From Zonotrichia leucophrys gambelii (lineage: Eukaryota; Chordata; Aves; Passeriformes; Passerellidae), in contig NC_088171.1 in NCBI RefSeq assembly GCF_028769735.1, forward strand, positions 65,152,216 through 65,216,215: a stretch of 64,000 nucleotides of DNA, given 5' to 3'. Each line of letters begins with the position of its first letter. Positions within the stretch are counted from its first letter, which is position 1. The notes beneath the pieces are model-generated. The model was not told the DNA's origin and did not search any database. It worked only from the letters and a program-made list of their open reading frames with translations. Shown piece by piece: positions 36,556-50,508 of this stretch. The position numbers and the translations under genes were made by a program.

Positions 36556-39500
36556 GAGGCACACAGAAGATGCATACAATGAAACTGCTGACCTACTTGC
36601 TCTGCATCATTCTGATGCAGGTCTGACTTCTCACCTGGCACTCCTGGGAGTTGAAACCAAATGCAAGGCTTTACTTTTCTCAGCAGAGTTCACAAATCAG
36701 CCAAGGTGCTATCAGATCTCACAGAAATACAGACTGAAGCAGGCATTCAGCAGAATTATGCTGGTCACCAAGCCACACAAGCATCCTATACACTGGGCTA
36801 TGTATGTGGGTTTATGCTGAATAGAGTTGGTCACCTCAGGTGATGTATTGCCCCAAAGGACTTGATTTTGCATGTGTTGCTCATCTAAAATTCCTACCCA
36901 CTTCATATAAGTGGCAGGAGAACAGGGAATGCACATTTATTCAGGAATAAGCAGGTGAGTTCCCCAAATGCATGTAAGTGTGTAGTTCTGTGTTAATGCA
37001 CTGAAAAGCCATCCCTTTGAAGGCATGATGCTGAGGTGCTGTTTGCTATGTTATACATTTGGAAAGTAAAGGCTGAGAAGAGTTTGATTTTCCCAGCAGT
37101 CAGACAGCAGTTCAGACACTCGCAGTGGAATTCCCTCTAACTTATTCACTGCCTTTGAGAACACCTTCAGTTTGGTTGTGATTCAGAAAATAATTAGGTG
37201 AGTGGAAGACATGATCATAATTCACCTTCTGAACTTGCATAGAGTTCACACTGTCACTGGTACTCAGTACTGCTGCATTATGGAAATGGGTCAGGAGAGG
37301 AAAGCACATTCAAATGCCAGCTTCCCTGAATCTGGGAAATATGAGTGTTAATGAAATGCAGGGTGAATGCAAAACTGGAATATCATATCTCTTGTCTTGG
37401 GGCAGTTTTGGGGTGTTGTGTCTCACCTGTCTTAAGAAAGAAAACTAGAGTCATACAATCAGCAGAGCTGGTCTTGTAAGGTAAATGGTCTTGTAGTTCA
37501 GGAATTGGGGAACACTTAGAACATGAAAAACTGGGTCAAGTCATCAGTCTTTTGCAACCTCCCTCTATGACCTCAGACAATTTATTTACAACCTCTTGAT
37601 ATCTCAGCTCCTTGCCTAAAGAATAGTGATGTTGATGTTTCTGGTTTTCAGACAAATTTTATTAAATCATAATCTAAGGTTCTCTGAAGCTGTTTGTTTA
37701 TCACAGAGGGAATATCAACAGACTTTTCAAATTTACTGAGAGAGAGAGGTTTACTGTTTATAGCAAAATGAGAGGGGGAACAGGAAAAACATTTTGCATC
37801 AGGCTTAGCCCAAACAATTCACTCACTCCAGACTTATTTTTTTTGTTTCACTTGATTTTATTTCAACAGTATTTATCCCTCCTCTAGCTACTCATTTGAT
37901 TCTAAAGCTATAAAATTCAACTTGGATCTGAAAATAGACTTCATATCTAAACACTGCCTTTTTACTGACTCTGATATTATCTCCCCAACCCAAAAAACTT
38001 TTAGAGAGGGACAGAAGCAACTTCTTTCTCAGGCAGAGACTAGAAGACTACCACCTACCTTCTAGTTCAGCCTCACATGCACTCCATTCTGTGAAAGAAC
38101 CAGCAAATACTACCAGAGCGGACTGAGTTTTACAAGCAGATCCCGGGAGACTGCAAAAGCCCAGCTGCTCTGACATGTTTGTGGACAACTGGGAATTAAA
38201 TAACTGGTGAATAAGAGCCCCAAATTATCATGGAGAAAGCCCAGTAAATTTTTGCTTCCAGGTGCTATGTATTTTGAATGCAAACAAGCCCTGAAGCTAT
38301 CTGCTAGTATGTCTCCTGTAACATGCTCTTTGCTATAACATGCAAATTGCCTTCATTCCTAAGAGCTGCCTTACAGAGAATCTGAATTTGCCACAGCTCA
38401 TAAAACAAAAATAAGTTTAATTATGATCTCTTTAATTACTGTGAAAGCTGCCGCTGCTAATCAGTTCCAGGACAAATAATGTAAAATGAATGTACTACAG
38501 TAGTCCTGCAGAAAAGGACTTGCTTTGCCTTTGTAAAGATAAGTGAAAAAGGTCTAATAACTCTTTCACTGCCTCAGTACACAGCTACAAACCTTGGCAT
38601 AATTTGATTGCACAGTGGACAACAAAAATCAATGAACAGGATGTCAGATAATTCGTTATTTGACAGTGAATCAACAAACTTGCATCCTATTCCCAGGCCA
38701 CGTTTGCTTCTTCTGTAAGCTTGAGAAACCACTTGTACCTTTAGTTCTTTCACCCCTCCAGCCTCTGCCATTAAGGACAATGCCAGTTCCATTGTCCATA
38801 AAGAAGAAATGGAAGCAGCATCCCCTTTAAACAGATGACTGACTGATGACTTACCTGCACAAAAATCTCTGAAGCTTGACACTGTCATGCCTTTATTTTT
38901 CCCCATTTCACCATGTCTTCCCATGTCAGAGATCACTTGGCTAATAAGAGTCTTTTTTGGGACACTGTGCCCTCAAAGAGCAGGCAAGTTTTCAGCTGCA
39001 TTCTCCACTCTACAGAGAAGAATATTCCTTCTTACTTCTTTCTCTAAGCTGTGGCACTGTGCAAAATGCCAGTCAGGACACCCCTGAAGTGTGCCTTACA
39101 GCCCTCAGCTGAACAACAGGGAGGTTTCTGTGTGGGCTGGACAGGCTCTCTCTTCCAGCACAAATAGGTGCACAAAAGAAACTGTGTGGAAGCCTCTGAT
39201 CCTTGTTTCTTCAGTACAAATGTTGTCTTGCAGATCTGCAGTGTTCCCCTGAACAAGCTATGGCACTGTTCCTATAAAAATGCTAGATAAATGCAAGTCT
39301 AACAAGGCAGCACCACTTCTCAGCAGTTTAGTCTTTCTAACCAAAACACTATGATTCATGTTTTACAGTCTATTTAGGCAGTGATGTTTTCACAGGGATG
39401 CCCCGGTACTTGGCAATTTTTTATAAATATTTTACTTTCCTTCTTATTTCCTCTGCTCATGGTAATAAACATCCCAGTGAGAATAAAAAAGAGATAAAAG

Positions 39501-42500
39501 ATAAATAAATTAATTACCAGCTGCTCTGGTGATTAATGCATACATCAGTGTTGTGCTACACATAGTGGTACAAACTGATCAGCTTGGAGTAAAGAGGGAA
39601 ATAAGTACAATTTGATCACTGACTACAACACAGGAATCAGCCCCTAGCACAGTACTTCCTTTGGTAACATCTTCAATTTACTATCAAAAAAATGCCCTCA
39701 AAACCACCTCAGGATGGCTGACATTTGTCAAAGGAGTTTGTCGCCTGGTGTAGAATTTTTCTAGTTGCAGTGTACAATTCAAACCTGGCTATCCAAATAT
39801 TTTCTGTTGGCCAGGCAGTTACTGCAGCTGGAGGACTCTGGTCCATGGCAGGGGCTCCAGGGTGCTAGGCTGACAGTATTTCTGCTTACTACGTGGCACA
39901 TCAGCAAAAATGGGAGGGCAAGGAGGAGGGAGAATCAGCCTGAGACTCCAGCAGGCCAAAATAGAATATGACCTTTTTAGTTTTGCAGCTGTAAACACAT
40001 TCTTAAGCAACAATCCCAGTTACTCCTGGCAGTCTTCGGCCCAGGAGAGACAAAGACTGCCATCACCCAGGTGATGAGTTCTGCACAAACAAGTGCAAAC
40101 TGAAGGAAGAAGAAAGGAAAGAAAATGCCCCTTCCTGGATTTTCAACATCCAGCAATATTGCTGAAGCATTACCCATCTCATTCTTGCTCTACCTGCAGG
40201 GCTCTCCACATCCTGTGCATATGCTTTGCCATGATGGAGTCCTCTCCTTATTTAGGAGAAGCCCTGCTATATTTCAATGTGACGCCATATGGTGTGAAGA
40301 AAGCAAACAGAAAAGGTTACACGTAGAAACCACATAAGCTTAGAAACACCTGTTTGCTGCAAAAGTGAAGAACTACTGATGGCAAAGGCCTTCTAAGGAT
40401 AAAAAGGAAGATGTCATCCTACCTAGCAGGACAGATGGAAAGTTGCTGAGCTGCCATTTGAATGCCTAAACACCTATGTGCAATTAATGTCTAAAGGCCT
40501 GATAAAGCTAAGGGTAAACATCAGCAATGAACCAGTGTGGGGTCTGGAGTTCCAAAACAGCTGAGCAAGCAAACATTAGCATTAGATGATGCTGAAAGGA
40601 AGACAATCTTTATGCTGAAATCACAGCTGAAGCTCTTGCTGTAGCAGAGCTTACTGCAAATCCTAGCACCAGAGCCATTAGTCACTACAGTCCTAATGAG
40701 GTCATTACCTCCCGTCTTAGAAAATCCACTCTCAGTTTTTGTATCTAATATTGATGCGGCATGCCCTGAAGTTTTATGATCGATTTGAAGCACTTTGCAT
40801 ATCCTGCATAGCTTTCAGAGGAATGGAAGCCTTTTTTGCCTTGACAACAGAAAAAGGATAGAGCAGAGGCATGAATTAGGACTTGGTAGCACCCCTGCAT
40901 GACCTAAACTGAGCATTTAGCTGCCATCTTAAAGTTAACAAAAAGTAGTTCCAAAAACCTCACTGCAATTACAAGTTTGAAACCAAGGAGGAATCTGAAT
41001 TAAGTCCTGTGTGGCCAATTTAATAATTCCATTTAGGAAGGATCATATTTAGCGTTGATGTGAGCATACAGACAGCAGTCTGACACTGGTAATTGCTTTG
41101 CCCCATGTGTTTGGAACTGTGGGAATAGATTCTACTAGTAAGATTCACCACAAAATATGGGCCTGACCCAGTGCTTATTCAAGTTAATTGGAATTTTTCC
41201 ATGACATTAACTGCACACTTTAAATATACCAAAATGCAACAGCACCGGTGACTTGAAGACCCATATCATTGCAGCAGCCTCCTTGCTAGTTACTCCCTGC
41301 TTGACACTGAGAGAATAAAGTATGATATACCATGGATTTTAACACACCACACCACCCCAAAATACCTTTTTCTTTCTGTGCAAAAATTAAGAAACAGCTC
41401 TCCACCCTCTTCTTTCCTTCCATCAAACCCAGAGCTGTCTTACATATACATGCAGAAAAATATTTTTAAAAACCTCACAAAACTAAACCCACAGTCAGGT
41501 ATCAGGCTGCATCTATAATTCCTCACAAGGTTCTGTTCCCCCACAGCCTGCTAAAAAAAGCGCAGTAGGGGGAGAAGTCAGTGTGCCTATGTGTACCTTT
41601 GTGTCTAGCAAGCCCCTGGGGGAAAAAATCTGAATATGACTTATTCTTGTCACAATTGCTCCTAGATAGCAAAAAGGGAGGGGAAGGTCCAGAGGAGGAG
41701 TCCAAGCCTCTAGAATAAATAAAGTCAAGCACTGGTCACCTCTGGCTGACAAACTGGCAGTACTGCTCCCACATAATGGGTTTGTTTTATACTGCTTCCT
41801 ACGGATATGGAAAACCAGGCACTTATGGTTTTGTTGGCTCCAAGTAAAACTACATGTTTGAAAAGTAAAGCAAAGAAGGCAATATGAGGGTTTTAGAGCT
41901 GTGCATTACAATTGTTTCATAAGAAGAACCTTAATTTGGACAAAATCAAGTGTTTCAGTTAAAGTAACAAGGAAAATACAGCAGAAGCCCTGGATTTACA
42001 ACACGCAATAGAGAAACTTGAAACTTGGTGGAACCTAGCAAAGTTCTACTGTGATAAACCTATGACTTGGAACAGCCTTTTCTGGACACTTTTGGATGGA
42101 AAGAAAACTCAGTAAAGTAGGTCACAGTCATCATCTTCCAGGATGCCACTATGATTTTCTCCATGTTTTCTCAAGAATTATGTCTCAAGACAAGAATAAA
42201 ATAAACTATACTGAGAAAAAAAAAAATCTGCTTTTCATTCTAGTGCCTGGAAATCCTGGGTGATCAATTTCAGACACCTGAGAAAACATCAGTCTTTCTA
42301 GAACTGCCACTTGGATATCCTGAATCTCCATCCCTTTGAGAGTATGTGGGACAGACACGAATATCACAAAATCACAGAAGTCTAGGACTTCCTGTCACAA
42401 CCCCTCAAGGACTGAGCCATACACAGTGCTCTGTCTGCCCTGGCTCCAGAAAGGTCTGAGTCATCTGGCTTTAAGGAAAGTGTAAGAAAATAGGTCAAAC

Positions 42501-45285
42501 TGAACTTCCCATCACAGGCAATTGCAGCAAAGTCAATCAGCTTGCAAAAGCATCGCTCTCAGCACAAACTGCCCTCATATTTCTGTCTACATAACTAATT
42601 AAATTAATTCCTGATCATATCAAATAGCATGACTTCCCCAAGAATGTAGAGACTAACACTCCCTGCTGATAATCTTTACTTATAAAAGTTGCTTCTCAGG
42701 TAAAGCTATGGAGAAGGATCATACTGCAGGAATCTTTGTTGAAGTAATACATCCAAAATATGAGCGTGGCTTGAAATTGGTAGACAGACCAAAAGATTTA
42801 TTTCCAAGCAATAAAATAGATAGTTATTATCTCAGAAACTCTCTATTGGCTACTGAGATCACCAGCCTAGAGCAGACAAAGTTACAATCAGCACATAATA
42901 GAGATGACTGGATTTTTTGCCTTATTATAAATGACTCATATTAAGTCTGTTGCTTGCAGTTCAGAACAGTTTACTTGAAGGTCAGGGATATGACTGTGCA
43001 TGAAGCACATTCATTTAGGGAGCACTTTCACATACAAAAGGAAACAGCAAATGAAGAAGGATACATTTGACAGACTTGGCCCCAAAGAGCTCATTTGCAG
43101 TAACACAGTTACAGACCCTTAACCAAAGTTTCCAGGTCAATGGCCTGGGACTTGCCATATCTTCCGTGTGCCACTGGGGCAGCCACACAAAACTAACAGG
43201 TTTTCATTTCAGTTTTTCATCTCACTATGGTTGCTGTGATTTCCAGAACCAGTCTGTTGAAAGCAATCTGAGAAAATCACAAAGTGCAAAAGCTTTGTAG
43301 GCTGGAGACATGGGAAAAGCCACAGAGCAAGTCCAGTAAAGTCAAACTCTGACCAAGTTCAGACAGAGGATGAGAGACTGAGCTGTGAGAACAAGCTAAA
43401 GGTTCATGAGGTCTACAGAAGTACAAATGAACAAGCAAGCAGGCAGAATCAAGTGGGAACATGAGATGAGGGGAAGCAACATTCAGCCATAACAGAAAGA
43501 AGATAGAGGGAAGGAGAAGAAAAAGAGAGAAGATCAGGAAACCTATGAACTCCTCCCTAAACTTCCAGGGTGCCTTTGAAACAACAGACCCTCCCAACCT
43601 TCAAAGGCTTCTCCCACCACTGAAAAACACTTTGTAATAACACATGAACAGTGCAGGAACCAAGAGTACTGAGGCAGCTGCAAAGGCTGATTTAGGTACA
43701 AATGCTGGCAAAGCTGTAGGGGGAAGCTTTCATAAGCATCTGCCTCCACTGGGCCTGACAGCAGCACACACTGTCAATCACCTCACCTCAATAAGTGCTC
43801 ACAGTTTTCTCAAATTAGAAATTAAGACAACACAAATCCCTAGGAATAGCACACATTTTCTATACATATCACCCAGTGAGCTAGCAGCGCTGAAGTGAAG
43901 CAAGAAGCTTCTGACATTATCCACGTGCATCTTTTTCAGTCTTTCCTCCTTCAGCACAAACGTGGGGTCCTCCGAATGGTACTGAAATCTGCATGAGGAA
44001 CTTTTTATTTTCTCCAAAAAGAAGCAGAAAAAAAAAAGTTCTTACTCTCCTCTTTTTAGCCCCTGGTTACTATGGGCCAGTCAGTTTTCATAATCAGGCC
44101 TCCATCTCTCACTCACTGCTGGTACTTTCACTGTGGACTGGTGTGAAGCACAAGCACAGAGGGAGAATTTTGGCTTTGCATCAGTCCCATGTCATCATTC
44201 TCCTAGTGTTCCCAGAGTTTAACACAACCAGGCTTTACAACACCAACAGACAATACACGCACCATCAACAGGTCTTACTGACAAAAAGCCATATTAAGCA
44301 TTTTTTACCTCTTTAAAACCTTGAATAGCAGTCAACACAAAGAAGCTGCAGTGTGCTGAAGGATCTTAAGAAATAGCTGTATAATCAGTTTTTGCTGAAA
44401 TCCTGGAACATATTTTAATGTGAATCTTGCCAAGCTCTTTAATGTCTGCCCATTGGTTAAGCCTCAACATCCAGGCTAGATTTTAGTAATTTCTTAGAGG
44501 CTTTTATAAAAGCAGGAAATATTAACTGCTAAAATCTAATCCAGCTTTTTCAGTGATGCATTGCCATAACATATAACAAGACACCTGTAGTACTTTTAAC
44601 AATCTTAGCCATCATGTACATAAATTATTCACTAGAAATAAAAACTTACTCCTAATATATGCTAATTTTTGGAGGTTTTATAGAGTCAACTGCTTCACCT
44701 GTGTGATCCATGATGTCTATCTGTCAAAACCTTAGTCTCCAGAGAACATCGCAGCACAAAGGGCAGGATTTCGCTTTCCCAGAGGTTTAAACCAGAGAAG
44801 AACGTGACTGAAGGCTGAACTAGAAGGACTGCAGTACAATACACATTTCATTCACAGTGGAGTGAATGCAGCAAAATAGTGGTAAAACCCACTGCAGATC
44901 TTTTGTATTACTTTGTATTACAAAAATTCCAAGGGGCCCCAGCAGAGCTTAGGACTGCAGTATACAATGTACTCTGACATTTTAACAGACTTTTTGTCCT
45001 AATGATCTTCAAGTTTCCTCTCGAGCAGTCATCCTCTGGGCTTAAAGCATCCTAGCTTCAAGACTTTCTTGGTTCAAGACTTTGGGAAAGCTCTAACTGC
45101 ATCATGAGGCCTAAAGCAGATGGAAATTTTCAATCCCTTTATGGGTTATTGCTGGAAATACATCACCAAAATGTATACTAAGAGGTCAAACACATCTATG
45201 TTCCTTACATCACCAGGAACAACTAAAAACTCAGTGTTCATAGGCAGTACTCGAAGAGCATGCTGAGAAAAGATTCACGAGAGAA

Positions 45286-45320
45286 CAGTTTGCATACTTG
45301 TGATGCAAGAATGCAAACTG
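45286..45320. repeat. 10-bp inverted repeat with octamer-like arms
   Basis: CAGTTTGCAT at 45286-45295 and its reverse complement ATGCAAACTG at 45311-45320, with a 15-base spacer. The ATGCAAA cores recall POU-factor half sites. Confidence 0.8.
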
Positions 45321-45418
45321 AAGCACATGTTTCTGCAAAAAAAAAGTATTTTCCCCTTCCCACAACAGTTTAAAGTTTAGAGGTGAGACTACTAATTACT
45401 TACAGCCAAGCGTAAGAC

Positions 45419-45554
45419 CAAGGTGCCCAGGAAGGTTGTCTATCTCTGCTGGCGCTCAAGGCTGGAAGGGGTTAAGTTCCCAGGCAATCTGATCTAATTA
45501 GATCTGCTTTGAGCTCTGGATATCCCATCCAACCGAAATTATTCTATGATTCTA
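45419..45554 (+). mobile_element. CR1 LINE 3' end, sense orientation
   Basis: AAGGTGCCCAGGAAGG, CTCAAGGCTGGA and the terminal ATTATTCTATGATTCT are the usual 3' end of CR1, here on the plus strand. Only about 135 bases remain, and the copy is old. It is the one CR1 piece in the window in this orientation. Confidence 0.85.
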
Positions 45555-45910
45555 AAACATTCAATCAATAGTATCTTCCTCTGACTTGTACACCTTTGAA
45601 GTAACAACCAAAGGCAGTCTCAGTGGTGTGTGAGTGCACTTCCGCACACTGCAACTGCAAGTTCCAAGCTTTTATGTCAGAGTAACAGTTTTCAGCCACT
45701 CAGATAAGACATTTGAGTGGGATGCGACCATGCCACAGCCCTTTGGTAAGAAGCTGGTAAGTAGTGCTCATGGGAATATACACAGCTTTTCAGTTTTCTC
45801 TAGAGAAGCCATTTGGCCTTCTTCCTCAGGGAACCTGCAGCTTTCTTTCTTGAGAGATCTAATGCACTATAAGCTGCAAATAAGCTTTTCATACCAAGGC
45901 ACTATCTGCA

Positions 45911-45924
45911 CCCCCCCCCCCCCC
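45911..45924. repeat. Run of 14 C
   Basis: Uninterrupted C14. The length may be unreliable in sequencing. Confidence 0.9.
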
Positions 45925-48900
45925 AGCCATACTTGGTCATTTTTCTAGCTGTTTCAGGAAATCCAGAATTATGCGTATTTTGTAATTTTGCCTTGTAATC
46001 TTTGTGATAAAGGTTCCTCCACCACTTCCTAGCCACCTCCATCTGAAGGAATGCCACCTCCACGAGCTGGTTGCCAGAAAACAGCTATCCTGGGAAATGC
46101 AATGTGCTAAATGACAAAGGACTGCTCTGCCTGCCCGAGGCATCATTCTTTTGATGTCTGCACAGAAACATGCTGAGGGGGAAATGAAAAAGCTACCAGC
46201 CCTGACAATGTAGGGCACTGGCTGCAGCTGCACATGGGAGAGGAACAGGAATTCTATGAGGGCAATCTGGCCTTCAAGTGGAAACGCAGGGACTGTTAAT
46301 AGGGAACAAGTGTATGCTTTACTCCTTCTCTTGTTCTTCTGACCAAAGCAGAAGAGAGACAAGGTGAGAAAACAAAGAATATGGGATCTAGAGAATGAAG
46401 CAGCTTATTATAAAGCTATTATGAATAGTTGGCATGATGCTTAGCTAGGGGATAATGAAGTTAGCAATTAGAGATGATGAATAGTTGAAGGGGCTTTATA
46501 ATGATATGGAATGATTTTCATCTTTATATCAGACAGGTTGAATTCAGGTCAAGTCAGTACCAACACAACATGAATGCCATCTGATTTATTTCATCGAGAT
46601 TTTTGGAATGAGCTTGGTCCCTTGTAAGCTGTTTGGGACAAAGGCTTATTCATAAGTAATTATCTGCAATAAGCACCTCCACTTGCAGAAGGCAGGGCTT
46701 TAAACAAGGTACTGTTCAAACAGCTAGGCTTTGAAAAGGTTACAATTCAAGCAGATAAAACTGTACAAGTATTACTTAAATATGACAAAGAGAGAGGTGG
46801 CATTGTTTGTCCAATGCTTTACAGAAATGATGGGCTGAAGCTTTATTTGAATCTATATTCAATTATGAGCCAGTTCTTCCTGTCTGGGCATTTAGAAATT
46901 GCACAGTGCCTGTTGGGCAAAACTGCAGTCTATATAAAGAAGCAAAGAACATAAGGTGTCCTTTACTAGCCACCATGTTCATCAGCATCTTTCAAGAGTC
47001 TGCTTGTGCTCTCACAGATCTCGCCGGTGAGAAAGAGAAGGCGTGTTAATTAGTACCAAGGAATGGTGTCAGCTTCTGGCTTGCTAGCAAGGGCTAAAAA
47101 CAACATTATATTTACACAATGCACAACTCCTCTTCTACTGGGTCACTGTCAGAGCAGCACTGGGGTTTGCAGGTCACAACTTGTAGCTCAGATCCTCTCC
47201 TGAAATTTTTGGCAGTTCAGAATTATGAATCCTCTATTTTTTACATTTGGGAATAGTAAATAAATACATGAGACGAGATTAGAGGTAATGGCCAATGGAG
47301 ATTTATCTAAGGGACAAGAAGAGATAAGAGAGCTGGAGGACAGAAAGAATCAAGAAAATTTCGTTGATCCTGGAAGGAGGAAAAAATAAAACAAGTACAA
47401 AATAAAAAGAGCTAATATACAGAGACCCCAGAGAAACTGCAGTGACCTGACCCATCAGTGGGGTTATACTGATGTAGTCCATTGTCATTGTCACTGATTT
47501 AGCATGGATTTAAAATCCCATGCACTACAGTGCTTCATTTAGCATACTGCTAAGCAATCCTACTCTGCTGCATGTTCTACTTTGAGTCTGTGCAATGGGA
47601 CCACATTTGGCATTTGCAGCAGTATAATCACGCTGAATAATTGGACTGCGCAAACTTTTGAAGCATCAGTTTCCTCAAGTCCATAGAAGGATAGTACAAA
47701 ACTAATGGTGTGGAGTGAATGGGAGGTTAACCAGTCATCAGCGTCCCACTCTAGGCTGCACTGTTCATACAATTAGATTTTGTATTTTGACAATTGTACC
47801 AGAGTTAAAGTAATTACAGTTATATGAAGCTTGAAGTGCAGAGTTTAGGACTAGGACTTCTGGAGCTGTGAATGCCTCCAAGGCAGGGATGTGATTATTG
47901 AGGTACAATCAAGTAATACTAAATTGAGGCATCTTAGAGAGGAGGTGGAAAGCAGTGCCTTCATGACTAGGAAGAAAAAAGTACAGTTTATAAGGAGAGA
48001 CAAAGGGGTTCTAGCTTTGGATGGCACAGGAGGTAATCTCTTTCCTACATTTCTTTCTGTGCCTTCTCCCCATCCTCTGAGAACAGATAGAAGCAAGCAT
48101 TTTGGACAATAAAGGAAGGAGGAAGAATTGCAGATTGATTAAGGAGAAAAAAATTAGGAGCTCGCTGAGGACCTAGATCAGTCAAGAAAATTCTTTACTC
48201 TCACTAAAACTACTCCGTACTATTACTTATTCTCCTGATGTTTTCTTTAATCTATTGTCCCTACATGCTGTCTCCTGGCACATTTGACTCTGAACATGTA
48301 AAACAGCATTTTTGCTGCACAGTAATGGTAACATTGGGACAATTTTACAGACATTGAGATTTCCAGTGCATAGCCCCAGATATCCAAAGGGTTACACCTG
48401 TCCAGTGTCAGAGCTGGTCATGCTAGGTTGGACAAAATGACATCATTCAGGGACACTTACCAAAGGAATGCTAGCTTTTAGGAAAGTACTATGGAATACT
48501 CATGGTCCTGAGGCATGAAGAACAATGCCCATAACCTTTGGTTTTTGCTCACACATTTTGAAATTGATGGTGGTTATTCAGTTATAGAACACAGGTTTCA
48601 ACTGCATCACAAAGCAATTTAGAAAATGCACTTTGCCTCTGCATAATAGATACTTGTAAAGATTAGGGTAGTTCTTCCATGTCTCAGTAGACACAAGGGG
48701 TGCTGCAAGCCTGACTCATTCACCTCTGTTGACATGAAGCATGGCACTGTTTGAGATGACAGACACTGTAATATCAGTGTCTTTTAGTTCTAAGGTCTAA
48801 AACTGTATGCCAACATTCTGTAAAGTAATACCTTCCAATGGTCTACTGCTTGGGAGGACGGGTAGTTGTCTAACTATAAATTCAATGAAGATTACAGAGG

Positions 48901-50190
48901 TGTTTTTGTAATTTTTCAGTTGTTTTGGGCATCACTTGCTGGTATCTTTGGCTATAACAGGTGCCTGGAATGACACGTCAGATAAGACACAGGCCTTTTA
49001 AAAATATGAAAACATATTTCAAACACAGTTGTTCTGATTAAGATTTTTGATAATGCAAGCCTTGCAAAAATAGCTTTCCAGTGAACAATGGATCTACACA
49101 CTTGGGATGATTTAGTTAAAGCCAAAATAGAATAGAGAGATGTCACAATGCGAAGCTTTGTGTTTGGATGGCTGGTATCCCTTTATAAATTTAATCTCTG
49201 TAGATTAATCATTCTCTGTAGTTCACTGTGCTCGCAAATTAAATACACTGAAATTCAAACCAAGGATCCTGAAACAAACCCAGCCAGAGGCATTAACAAT
49301 GCTCCAGTGAGTACGCTGGCACACTTTGATATTCCAGGTCAATGAAGCTTGTTCTAAGAAAACATCTGGAGCACTCTAAATCCAGCATGCTTTAAAATCT
49401 AAATCTATGCTGAGCTTCTCTTCATTTCTTTAAGATGCCTTTTAATTACAGTCCTGATCAATGCCATTTTGCAAAAATAATTTCCTGTGCTACTTTCCCC
49501 ATTAACAATTAAAATTACTATTTTCTCTCATTCTATTCTGGATAGCTTCTCAGAGCAGAGCATTAAAATCTTAATTTCTGTTCATTCGCACTAATTTTTG
49601 ATCTAAATACAGAATTCTAATGTTGGTATAGGGACTGAAGGTTTTATAATTCAGTCATACCTTCCCCTGCCTTTTTCTTCTTAGAGCTGGATTGAAAGAA
49701 ACACTTAAGGTATTTAAGGGTAGATACAGATCTAAGCTAAGAAAGTCAATCTTCATTGCTTCTTGAGACTTTTTAAAGGGAGTCATTGATATCAGAATTG
49801 AAATGCAAGTACTTCCAACCCACCAAACTGATAAAGAGTTATTTAAATAAGCATTCAACAGATTTTGTCTTTTATATATATGTATTCAACCAAGTGAAAC
49901 GGGGCATCTTTGAAGAAAGCACTTTCCTGGTAAAAACATTATGCAAACTGATTCTGGCCACAGGATAATGTACAAAAATTCCACATCCTCTCCCTTTGCC
50001 CCCTTTTTCTCATGGAAAAAATGCAACCAAATAATATTTCTCCTGGGCCAAATTGGCCCCACCTGCAGCTGCATTCTCAGCCTAAAGAAACATCTATGTC
50101 TGTGAGGCTACGCTGTGAGCCCATTCACTCTGAAAAGCAGACAAACAAGCTGAGCACCTTCATTTCTCAGAAATGTGATTTTAGGTTTTT

Positions 50191-50246
50191 TTTAAATTAA
50201 CCACAATACATCAATACAATACATTTAAATTAACCACAATACATCA
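50191..50246. repeat. 33-base tandem duplication, 1.7 copies
   Basis: The 33-base unit starting TTTAAATTAACCACAATACA at 50191 is followed directly by an exact 23-base second copy at 50224-50246. Identity suggests a recent replication-slippage event. Confidence 0.9.
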
Positions 50247-50466
50247 CCTCTTCTAAAACAGAAATTCCAGACCAATTTCTGTTTGATAACTCTCCTCCTG
50301 TACACACTGAAATTTCATTTTTGCCTTGTCTTATGGGAAGAACATCCCACTGAATCTGTGTCAACCCTTCAGCGGCTTTATCTTCCCCCATAAAGCTATG
50401 AAAAACTCCTATAAAATCAATGCACAGATTAATGCGGAATTAAACTCCCCCGCCACGCTAAACTGA

Positions 50467-50508
50467 ATGCAAATTCATGCAAATATTGCTGTAAAATGTC
50501 TTTTGCAT
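50467..50508. promoter_or_regulatory. Tandem POU octamers
   Basis: ATGCAAAT occurs at 50467-50474 and again at 50477-50484, the same orientation, 10 bases start to start. A reverse-oriented near match, TTTTGCAT, lies at 50501-50508. ATGCAAAT is the classic binding site of POU-domain (Oct) factors. The surrounding 120 bases have no repeat signature and look like a conserved element. Confidence 0.45.

Larger units (their letters stand above)
35831..45418. other. Non-coding upstream DNA, first part
   Basis: Ordinary AT-rich sequence with no repeat family that I recognise apart from a (CA)n at 36538-36555 and a doubtful CR1-like end near 42367. A conserved-element texture (TAATTATG, TTAATTAC) occurs at 38395-38480, and another low-repeat AT-rich block at 44390-44560. 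The ORFs here look like chance frames. It is either intergenic or the first intron of a longer PHACTR1 transcript; the sequence does not decide which. Confidence 0.6.

Noticed and set aside
42367..42480. Possible CR1 3' end (ATCACAAAATCACAGAA)
   Set aside because: Only the terminal-repeat-like text matches; the following sequence does not follow CR1, so it is too weak to annotate.
45937..46362. 141-codon minus frame
   Set aside because: No family, no splice context, and within the range of chance frames in this window.
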